From Pisaster brevispinus (lineage: Eukaryota > Echinodermata > Asteroidea > Forcipulatida > Asteriidae), in NCBI GenBank assembly GCA_023634235.1, contig JAMKCF010000020.1, positions 3,348,001 to 3,412,000 of the forward strand: DNA of 64,000 bases, in the 5' to 3' direction. Positions 11,068 through 23,000 of this stretch are shown piece by piece. The notes beneath the pieces were generated by a model. The model saw only the letters and a program-made list of their open reading frames with translations, made no database searches and was not told where the DNA came from. The translations under genes and the position numbers were made by a program. Within the stretch, counting starts at the first letter, position 1. Every line of letters begins with the position of its first letter.

Positions 11068-14000
11068 CTGCAGAAGAAACACATCATATAACAGCACAAC
11101 TTTTTCTTAACCCTCTTACTTCTTAACCCTCTTACTTCTTAACCCTCTTAGTTTCTTTATAACCCTCTTACTCTTGGGGCCCAAATTTCAGGGTGTCCGG
11201 GAGTTGACCACAATTTGAAACCGTTCAACTCAACTGCATGTGTTGTGGACGGTGGCACAAGTATGCAAAGAAACCAACTGTGTGCATAAGTGTACTGTGA
11301 AAATGCATTCCTTGCATGACATCATTGCTGCCATGAGCTGACAAAAGTGTCAGGAGTTCTGGTGAAACATTTTACGTTATTTGCAGACACTTCTCAATTT
11401 TTCAATTAAACTTCTTCAGATATTTAGAATAATTAGCCCTGGTTAATGCTTATGTTTCGTCAACTACTGGTGTTCAAAAACTACAGCCGTAGATTCCAGT
11501 AGCCTGGCACACAAACTCATAATCATAGATGTTAAACCATTGCTTATATGAGAGAGATATGCTGTACACATGAGTAGTCTGGCACACAGACTCATAATCA
11601 TAGATGTTTAACCAATTTTTGTGTGAAGAGAGATTGGCTGTTAGAGTAGGCTTGTACACATGAGTAGTCTGGTACACAAAGTCCTAGTAATAGATGTAAA
11701 ACCAATGTTTTTATGAGAGAGATTGGCTGTTAGAGTAGTCTGGTACAAGTGAGTAGTCTGGCACACAAAGTCCTAATCATAGACATTAAACCAATGTTTT
11801 TGTGAGACAGATTGGATGTGCCAGCTTTGCGATTATATTCCACGAATTCCCGGAGAAAAAAATCTAAACGAACAAACAAACACCCTTCAATGTTTGATCT
11901 AACCAGAAAAAATAAGAATAATCATCAGTTGTTAGTTAAGACTCGAACCTAGGTTAAAGGTAGGGTCATCGTTTGGTAATTTCTATCCAAAAGCTTACTT
12001 GTTATAAAGATGGTACTGGTAGTAAGCATTCTGCACAATTTTTTAATCTGAAATGCCCCCAATGATTAGAAATTAATAAAAACTTTTGAATCTGAGAATT
12101 GATTCTTGCATGAATCGTTTCCTTTCTGAGGGTTGGTGTCCGTTCATGAATGTTTTTTGTGAACTTGATCTAAAATCTAAAAACAAAAACAAAAACCATT
12201 TTAGTTAAATGATTTTTTGGGGCGTATCAGTCGCATCTTGCGTGTTTCAGCCTGATACGCTCTGCCAGCTTGTGCATGAGGAGAGACCTGTGATAATTAC
12301 TGTATACTGAGTGCTTTCTGACACCTGGTTTAAAAAGATTGTATACACTATCCATAGAGCCTCCGCGCTTTATCATTTTGCGTGTGTACATGATTTGATT
12401 GTATGAATTGCGCCGACTGCAGTACAATCGTTGCTATCATGCATTACTACATCTTGAACGAAAATTTGAACAAGCTCCGTCAGCCTATCCCATCAATCCC
12501 AGCATGCATAACTTGGCTGAATTATGTACATCCTACCAAGAACTTGTACAACCTCATAAGCCCATCCTAGCGGTCTTAGATGAGAACAGCGGGCCGAGCG
12601 AAACCTGACATCCTCACCACATCTTGCTTGCCCTATTTTGGGAGTCTGATTACCGGTGCATTTCTGTCCAGTGCACATTTCAGGCGACCATGCACTCTTA
12701 CATGGTCACCCTATCTTTACATGCAATTTGACTACGAAAATAGCAGACCGTGGACAGACAGAAGCTGCGAGTGATAGCAGTGCATGGGGTTAATAGTTAG
12801 CAGTGAGTGCATTAAATCACAGAAATCATGGAATTATAAACTGTGCAAGTCTCGCATATACTCAAACTTCTGGGACCAACTTGGTCCCAACCATATTAAG
12901 TCTTACATACATGTATGCGCTATTCTGTTTCTACAAATACTTTAAAGTAGTTTATGGCTTTACAAATTATACCATATTGTTGGGAAAGTCAAATTTGGCC
13001 ATAAAGTGTATGACAAAGAAAACTTGAGAATAAGAAAAACGTGTAAGAATTTTGTCCAAATGGAATTTATGTTATCATTAAGCCAATGTTATGGTTGCAC
13101 AAATTTGAGCGTGATTGGTGTGGCGTGTTGTGGCCGAGTGGTCTAGTTCATCGGACCCAAGCTCTGGTGTTGTCAGCAGCAGAGTGTGGGTTCGAATCCC
13201 GGTCATGACACTTGTGTCCTTGAGCAAGTCACTTAACCTTAATTGCTTCTTAATAAGTTGGGAAGGTAGTGCACTCTGCACTGCCAACCAGGCTCCTAGT
13301 GGGTGATACCCATGCCTATATTCTTACGGACTTTGAAGGGGGTAACCCCGTTTCAGTCCCAGTAGTAGGTGGCAACGCGCCCCTGGAGAAAATCAGTTAA
13401 GTGTAGCCCTCACCTTGAAATGGCCGTCCGGTTTCTAAAAAATAAATATCCTTGTCCAAGCTTTAATTTGGTTTCCATGTTTATTTTAACAAACAATTTG
13501 TATTGAATGAGAACTGTAATATGTTTTTTGTTTTGTTTTTCTTTAAGAGTTTTGTATAAATAGAATTTAAAAGACGACTTGATATCAAATAAAAATGTAG
13601 TCTTCGTTCAAGTTATTTTCTCGTTTTCGATACGCACCAGACTTGCACAGTCTACTGCATGAGGGATTAGTTACCGTAAACTGATGGAGTATGGCCAACT
13701 GCACCAATGTATCAAAAAACTTACTTGAAATATTTCAGGGTGAGGTCCAGCTTTAGAAACGTGAAGGGCGCGATGATGTAGGCCAGAGATACATAGGTAC
13801 ATGCCCACGTGATGATATCGTAGAATAATTTCAGCTGCGTTGATGATAAAAAGTACGGCCTGACCACATAACGAACCTGCAAAATATTATCAGCATCATA
13901 CATTGTTAAAGGGAGGGTATACCTTTAGTAATTACTCCAAAAATTAATGACCAGAAAAAATTACTTAGTAAGAATTACAATGCAGCTGTTGGTAATGTAA

Positions 14001-17000
14001 AGCATTTTGAGAAACAATTCCTTTCAAAGGAATGCAGTCTCAGAGAGAGGGATTCAAAAACATTTCAATCTGAGAAACATTTCTGCATGAAACGTTTCTC
14101 AGCCTGTGTATTCCAATTATGGCTTATTCCTCAGGTTTTCGGTAACCTCAAAAACACTATCACCTTTTGAAATTTAAACTTTCACAGGTTAGTTTTATTG
14201 TATATATCTACATATATATAGGACTAAAACTAAATCAAATTGTACCAAAAACCAAAGGTACATGTATACCTTTACGAGGAAAGTAACTTATTGGTTTTTT
14301 GAAAGAGTTAAGTTATTGCTATTCTCTAGTTTTTATAGCACAAAACAATTGTGACATGTGAGGCTCAAAAGTTTAATGGAGTCCTATATTGATAAATATA
14401 GGATGCTTGGGACTCTTCACAGTGCTCGTTTAAAAAATAATTGATCCTGCCTGTGCGTCCTTGTCACAGAAATAATTGTAAAAATGTACCTATTCCAATT
14501 CATTTGGCTGTGTCTCATGAAATGGAATAGTCCAGATTTCACCCCGTGATTATATTCTGCAGCAATGCACTCACATGCATCCAGTATTTGCATAATAAAC
14601 ACGCCATGCATCCAACCCGGTCTGGTTTCAGAGAAAACAACCAGCAAGTGGTTATGTTCTTCATGGATTTTGCGCACATTCTTATCCACTTATTTTGATT
14701 GTGGCAATCGATACAAGCAATAGTGACTTACAGGAGGTCTTCAAAATGCTATTTTCAACGAACTTCAACTGGAAATATTTCTCCTAAGAAGTGGTGAGCC
14801 TACTGGCATGAGCTTTATAATCAATGAGTTTCAAGATTGAATCGATCAAGTAATAAACCAAAAGAGCACACCGACTGGGTAAATTTTAATAAAGTTGGGG
14901 TTTGAACAAAGACAAGTTTACTAAAGCAGGACTTGAACCTTCCGGCGCTTTACCAAGTGAGCCATATAGCCCCATGCTGGCAGTCTCCCTATTTTGTCAA
15001 CATCTTTGTTCGGGGTGCCAGTCAGAAGCCATACAACCTTTAACTGCTTTGAGCCAGGGATCACACCCAAGTTTACGATACAACCTGGAAAGTGGCAGCA
15101 GAGGGATCACCAAAAGGGGATGCGACTTATTATTTTCAAATGACAAGTAATAAACCACAAGGGAAACTGAGTGGTTAAATTTTAAATAATTTTTTGGGTT
15201 GAACAAACAAAAGTGACTAGAGCAGGATTTGAACCAACAACCTCCGGATTAACATGCCAGTGCTCTACCAACTTAGCCATCTAGCCCTAATGTTGGCGGT
15301 CTCCCTATTCCTCAATATCTTTGCTCGGTGTGCCAGCCAGAAGACATTCAATTTGTAACTGCTGTATAGCCAGGCCGCCTTACATTTATGTTGGTAAAAC
15401 GTTGTAAATCTATTTTTTTATAATTTTGAACTAAACCTCTTCACAAAGTGATGGCGCTAATTTTGACTCTAAAACTCTCCTCAACAGGCAATGCTTCATT
15501 TCGGTATGTATGTCAGCCTAAAAATTACAAAGTTTGTGACTTTAATATCCAAAATCGCTGTTTGCCACACTTACATTTATTCTGAACCCTGGAAATAAGG
15601 TAAAGTGGTGTATCTCTCCGACATACACCAATTTAGCAAATTAATCAACATTCAAAAGGTTTTGAGGTATACTAATGTAATGCATCAATTTGACAAGTTT
15701 TGTTTACAGGTGTTAAAACAAAAAGCATGTATTATCTCTGTGAAATGATGTTTCTTTGAATAAATTTTCACAGTTTCTTCAAAAGCTGAACAAAATATAA
15801 TGCAAACCCTTTTTCACAATCATGTAATCCAAAATAAATGGGTAAATTTTAACAATAATTTGGGGTCTAACAATAAACAATGACTAAAGCAGGACTTGAA
15901 CCAACAAACTCCGGATTCTCTTTGTCTCATTTTGTTACTCACTCTGAACGAGGCAGAAACAATAAGAGGCGCCGAGATAAACGTCGCAAAGTACCCCGGG
16001 TAGAACCCATGCCAAACGGCCGACAGGAAAAACGTGAAGAAGCGCTTGCTGAACGGGACACGGTCGTAGCACACAAACTTCAGCCACTTGGCGGAGCGGA
16101 TGTTCCAGTTGTCAATCAGCATCTTCAAGCTTGTGGCAGTCTGCAAGAGGTCAAAGCTCAAAGGTCAAAAGCCCTGGTAAATCAAATCAAACTGTGCCAC
16201 TCGGTTGGAAGCTAGATTCTAAGCTGATTTGATTTATATAACTCACACATACATGTAGATCCCTGTCATTTGATTGGTGGAACAGGCGTCAGGTGTCATC
16301 CTATATTTTCTCGTAAGTTTACTGCCAAGACGTTTGGCCGTTGTATCCGTCGTATACGGAAATACAAATAGGGCGGGTGTATTGATTTTCAATGCTAAAT
16401 TGTCAGTGCTGTTCCCAAAACAATCATTCCCACTCTTTCATCCAGACTAAGCAAGGTGGTGTCACGGCGGACAGGTTTTTGTCTACATGGAGCCGTTAAC
16501 ATTATTTAGAAAGGGGGTTTTAGAATATCAGAGTGTGGGGTGGACGAGTTTCCATGTCTATTTTTTGTTTATTGTCAAACATTTCCAAATGACAAGAATC
16601 TATGTGTGAGTTAATAAAACAAATATTAAATGTATTTCGCTTGTGCTTTGTCGCAGAATATCATCACTCAATGAAATCTGGCATTCCCTTTTCACTCTGC
16701 TTTGCCTCGTGAAATGGAATAGTCCAGGGGTCGATTTCACAAAGCGCTAAGATTCATCTTTAAGATGAGTTGCCAGTATTCCCATTGTGATTGCTTTGTG
16801 ACATCACACTTTGCTTAGCAATCAAGATTGCAAATAAATACATCTATTTAATCGTTGCAGTACCCGCTGCTAAGGATTCGAACCTGCCTCTAGCCACCGG
16901 GCTAGCTCGGTGCTCTAGTGGTAAGACATCTGCTCTAGCAATGCAAAGATCATGGGTTCGAATCCCACCCAAGTGATTGCCTGTGGATTTTTTTCACGGA

Positions 17001-20000
17001 GCTCGGGAAAGCACTGAGCATACAGTGCTTAATACACATCGGTGTAAGGGAAAAACCAAACTAAATTCTTCATCCCCGATGCAAATATTACATCTATTTA
17101 ATCAAGATTGACTCGCAGTTAAGATCAATCTTAGGTCTTGGTGAATCGGCCCCTGATTTCACCCCGTGATTATATTCTGCAACAAAGCACTGATATGCAT
17201 TCAATATTTGCACATTAATTCAACATGTGCGGACAACTTCCATCGCAACGTGTGGTCGCTCTCTACAACTGGCTTCAACTTGTTTTATTTGTTTTTGTTT
17301 TTAATTTCTCAAAAAAATCGAGAGAAAACCATAGAGAATGCTCCAGATTGCACAGTAGGGCTTTTCAAACCAAGATAAAAACCCCAGTAGAAAACATTCC
17401 AAACAGGTTGTTTCAATTTAGCGTTCTTGGGCCAAACGTAACACACATTTTGGTCCAGAATGCCCCACAGTTTTGGAAAAACCTGGGGAGAACCCTAATT
17501 GTTATTATTATTCAAAAAACTTCCTATACTATAGGAAATGATTTGGAGGTAAACAAAAAGGTATCCAACCTCAAACTTAACAACGTTAACATTCATCATC
17601 CCCGTCCACATTGGCTGACCGTTCTTGTCGTATCCGGTGAAACCCATTCCTGCTGCATTGTTTATGGCATCCGCTGGAAAAAAGGGAACACACAGAAGAT
17701 TAGTCTCAGGTTCAAGCAGAGCTGGAAACACCCACTGGACCACCGAGAACAAGTTCAAGTGCACACATTTGGTCGACCTGTGGTAGACCACAGTGACGTA
17801 CTCACTCGATCAACTTGTTTGGAAGTCTAGTCACTCATCAGTATGGTATTCAACACTTCCATTGCCTTCTGCCGTTTGGCCATAGTGTCACTGGTTCCCT
17901 TATACAGGTTAATTAACATGCAACAAGGCTACCGGGAACAGAGAACAAACCATGGTTCTTGAGGCTGGTTCCAAATGGTCAACCAGAGTATTCAACCAAT
18001 GGTCGATCAGCCTAGGTTCGAGTCAAAATAGTTGACCTTTTTATTAACCATGGTATGCACTCGAACTTGCTTTAAGCCTACCCATAAGTGAGAGTTAAGA
18101 GCTAGATTTCATATAATCACACTTTACTTAGCAATTAAGATTGATACACAGGTAAGATCAATGATTATAGAGGGACGAAGGTGCAAGATGAGTCACTGGA
18201 GCTCATAGAGTTATATATAGGAACTAGAGGCCGCACTGGTAATGCTACGTGCACAAACACGACGGAACCACAAGGAGAAACGCGCGCCATTTTGTACAAG
18301 GGCAACATTGAATACGAAATACGCGATGTGCTTGCTAAATACACATTATGCGGTCTAAAATAAACGAGCAGCCGTTTTAAAGTTGTTTTGTGGGGTTTAT
18401 CTTATTCGTTTCAATAGAGGATGAACCACGGAGGAAGGAATCTCCATGGATGAACACACACGCCATGATTTATTGTCCAAAGTGAAGGAATATAATTCTA
18501 AAATATTACATTTATTCGGGAATTATTTAGTACTATAAATGCTCTTCACTGGCATTCATAAATGTCAGAATAAACCCTTTCATTGTTAACCATTGCTCTG
18601 TTGCAACACGCACACATAATTTAGACGTTGTTTTTGACTACTTAAGAAATGGTCGCCGCTGCCCTTGTCGGGCCGCGTAACTAGGCTAGTGCGCCCTCTA
18701 GTTCCTATATATAACTATGCTGGAGCTCCATCTATTGATAGAACCTGAAATACACAGACATGTTGGCGGCATTTCAGCAAGCAAACATTATGTTATATCA
18801 GTGATCGCAATGGTCATTGTCTGCACTGTTCTATTGTTGCATCAAAAGAGTTGATTGCTGAAATGGCGTCAAGTCTTGCCAGAATTCACATTTCATACTG
18901 AGCGTCCCATCTTGCACCTTCGGCACTCTTTTATCTTTGGTTAAGATCAATCTTAGCTCTTTGTGAAATCGAACACTGGACTTGATTTCTCGTAGAGCTA
19001 AGACAGCCAGACAGCTGATGTCTGTGTTGTGTTTTGTACATGTTGTAGTGTGCACAGGTAAATATACACGTCAGCTGTCCAGTTGACAGCAAAAATTCTT
19101 GTATGCAAGAGGTTATACAGAATATAAGTCTTACCCCAGACCCACGCAGTAAAATATTTTGATTTGGCGACTTCAATAGACACAAGTAGATACCCAAACC
19201 TGTACAAGAAAGAACTGTTTAGAACTTCATCAGCTGTGGAAATAGAACAAAAAGAAAGTGTATTTAAATTTCTGATGACGCTTTTTCACCAATAACAAGA
19301 TAATTTCAAATGGTATGGAACCCAAAGTGTGACATGGAGGTCAAAGTTTATAATATAACATAATTGTAGTCTTGTACTCAAGGTGCTTCAGAAACAGAAA
19401 CATGGTAAAGATAGGTTATTGATTTTTATAAATTATTAGACCGATTCATAAAGTGTCTTACGAGGGTTTAAAAAGTGCTGCAGTGCTTTCATCAGCCACT
19501 GCCAGAAACACCAGAGCAAAACCCTTTTCTTAGCATTAAAAGTGTAACTTGGTTCTTTTAAGTGCATTACACAACACACAGGACCTATGGCTTTACGTCC
19601 TATCTGAAATTCGGGGCAAAAGTGGTTAAGTGTCTTGCTTTAGGACACAAGTATCTAGGCAATCGAAAACTTTAGGCTTGGGGGAGATACACACTCGTGC
19701 ACTCAAGTACTCTTACATTTACATGGTACCAATAGGACTAACAACTTTAAATACATTGTAGACATGAGGGACTTGGACTTAGACAACATGGACTCGGACT
19801 TGGACTCAGACAACATGGACTCGGACTTGGACTCAGACAACATGGACTCGGACTTGGACTCAGACAACAGGGACTCAGACTTGGACTCAGACAACAAGGA
19901 CTCAGACTTGGACTCAGACAACAGGGACTCAGACTTGGACTCAAGACAGCCGGGTCTCGGACTTGGACTCGAACAACAGGGACTCGGACTTGGACTCAGA

Positions 20001-23000
20001 CAACATGGACTCAGACTTGGACTCAGACAACAGGGACTCAGACTTGGACTCAGACAACAGGGACTCACTCTTGGACTCAGACAACAGGGACTCAGACTTG
20101 GACTCAAGACAGCCGGGTCTCGGACTTGGACTCGAACAACAGGGACTCGGACTTGGACTCAGACAACATGGACTCAGACTTGGACTCAGACAACAGGGAC
20201 TCAGACTTGGACTCAGACAACAGGGACTCAGACTTGGACTCAGACAACAGGGACTCAGACTTGGACTCAAGACAGCCGGGTCTCGGACTTGGACTCGAAC
20301 AACAGGGACTCGGATTTGGACTCAGACAACATGGACTCAGACTTGGACTAAGACAACAGGGACTCAGACTTGGACTCAGACAACAGGGACTCAGACTTGG
20401 ACTCAGACAACATGGACTCGGACTTGGACTCAGACAACATGGACTCGGACTTGGACTCAGACAACAGGGACTCAGACTTGGACTCAGACAACAAGGACTC
20501 AGACTTGGACTCAGACAACAGGGACTCAGACTTGGACTCAAGACAGCCGGGTCTCGGACTTGGACTCGAACAACATGGACTCGGACTTGGACTCAGACAA
20601 CATGGACTCAGACTTGGACTCAGACAACAGGGACTCAGACTTGGACTCAGACAACAGGGACTCACTCTTGGACTCAGACAACAGGGACTCAGACTTGGAC
20701 TCAAGACAGCCGGGTCTCGGACTTGGACTCGAACAACAGGGACTCGGACTTGGACTCAGACAACATGGACTCAGACTTGGACTCAGACAACAGGGACTCA
20801 GACTTGGACTCAGACAACAGGGACTCAGACTTGGACTCAGACAACAGGGACTCAGACTTGGACTCAAGACAGCCGGGTCTCGGACTTGGACTCGAACAAC
20901 AGGGACTCGGATTTGGACTCAGACAACATGGACTCAGACTTGGACTAAGACAACAGGGACTCGGACTTGGACTCAGACTCGGACAACAGTGACTTGACAA
21001 CAGTCATATTACAGAGAGTCAAAACTTACAGACATTGGCCAAGATGGGGAATTTGGGTACAACTTGTACAAGCACGATGATGCAGAATACTGTGAAGAGA
21101 AGCTTTGTTATAACAGCCCACTGAAAAACAGCAAAAGATAAGACATAAATATTAGTTAGATCCCACAAGTAGGAATGGAATACTATACAAATAGTAATAG
21201 TGGCTTCTTTCATAGCGCTCAAATCAGTCACTCAGCGCTCATGGGGCTCCAACACTATTGGTCAGTGGTCAGTGGTCACTGGGCCATGTATTTCATCACT
21301 TAAACTATCTCAGCTCCCTAGGGAGTATACATGTACAGCCTGTGCTGCCAAACATGAAGCGCACAAAGCTAAATCAATCACAAGAACCATCTCTGCCCTC
21401 ACAGGTACCCATTTACCCCTGGGTGATGCGAAGCAATTATGGTCAAGTGTCTTGCTCAAGGTCAAAAGTGTCATGACCGGGATTCGAACCCACACCCTGA
21501 TAAGTTAACCCCCAGAACTTGAGTCTGATGCACTAAACCATAATATAATCACGAGGTAAAATCGGGACTATTCCACATGGAGGTGTTATTTGCATTTGAA
21601 AATGACTTTGCCCTTTACAAGATGAATAGACCCCTTGCATTGGCCGCCATCGTTGATGAAACGTGCACGCGGGAAAGGCCAACCTTGGCTGAGAGTTGTG
21701 CGCAGCGCGTACACGCATGCACTTTTCCATTGTTTGTCATCGACGATGGCGGTCAATGACGTCATGTGCAATCTATCAATTTCAGGCATGCATGGATTAC
21801 CAAACTTATCCTTCAGCAAACTTGCAAACTTAGAAAAAAAGGACACAAAATAAAACTGTTTTGCCCTTAATTTTTTTCAGTTCTAACCAGCGGGAACGGC
21901 TACATTAGCTTGTAATTTCACTAGTTGCCTAGTGTTTTCACTGTTCCCTATTTCATATTCAATAGAGGTGCTTTTCAACACTGAACTAGCCAGCTGGACC
22001 GCATGGAGAGAATTTTGAGTGGTCCTTGGGTGTTTTTACTAGCATTTGGCCATGTTAGCCAGCGGACCAGTGTTAGAAAACACTCCTCTATTTCCTTAAG
22101 GTTTTGGTTTCTGAAGGTTTTCAATAATTACCAATCATTGTTGTACATGTACTTTTGTGTTTTACAAAATAACTCCGCATTTACTACAGTACTTTTGATG
22201 AAAAAATAGTCAATCCAAAGGTTTTTGTTTTAGAAGAAGCAAAACCTACTAATCATAGTATTTAACAAAAAGTAGGCTTTCAGACTGATATTCTTGAATG
22301 ATTATTTTCACTCATACTTCTAAGATAAAACGAACAGTAGTATAACCATTGTTAAATGAACACTTAGTAGGAGGGTTGACTGTGTACCAGTGTAAATGCA
22401 TTCACAAGATGTTTGCAGGCCGGCATTGTTCATGTACCATTTAAATCCACAAAGGATGATATTAAAGGGTCATAGAGTAGGAGAGTTGACTGTGTACCGC
22501 GTAGATGCATTCACAACATGGTATCAAAATGTAGGCTGGCATACTTTATCTATCATTCAAAACCATAGTGGATGGCAGTGAACATGGTGAATGGTCAGAC
22601 AGTAAGAGGGTTAATCAGTCCAAATAATATAAAAATTAGTTGTAACCCCCGGCGTCAGCCCCTACACCTTTGTACAAACTCAAAAGGTGTGTGACACAGG
22701 AAGTCTTGCTGTTGGTGGCCCACTTGAGCTCGTGGAATACAGAAAAATATAGCGCGTCGGATGTGGACCGCAGTGAAGCACTATATTTTTCCAGATTCCA
22801 CTCAAGCTTGTGTGATAACTAACAGTATATGTGGGACGTCAAGTGTAAGCCTTTTCATTCTGCTTAAACTTCTGCTTACCTTTGAGGAAGGCTCCTCATA
22901 AATAATCTTCTCCTCTCCGTTTTCATCTTTGACTTTCCGCGAGAAATTCTTGCCCTCGATAAAATCGATGTAGCCGGTGAAGAAACAGATGGGGCCGACC

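Larger units (their letters stand above)
16255..17215. repeat. Dispersed repeat R, copy 2, interrupted by nested insertions
   Basis: 16255-16727 matches 28655-29110 (GTGGGGTGGACGAG, ATAAAACAAATATTA, TTTCACTCTGCTTTGCCT). After the insertion at 16728-17152 the repeat continues at 17153 with GATTTCACCCCGTGATTATATTCTGC, exactly as in the uninterrupted copy at 14520-14555. It lies in MBOAT intron 9. Confidence 0.75.

Noticed and set aside
17225..17830. 201-codon plus-strand frame
   Set aside because: It runs antisense across MBOAT exon 9 and into a MITE; no recognisable domain.
19764..20997. Multiple overlapping long frames (up to 344 codons) on both strands rich in Asp-Ser-Leu or Ser-Pro-Cys repeats
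   Set aside because: They are stop-free translations of the 27-bp array; frames shift at each 28-bp unit and lie inside an intron of a well-supported gene.
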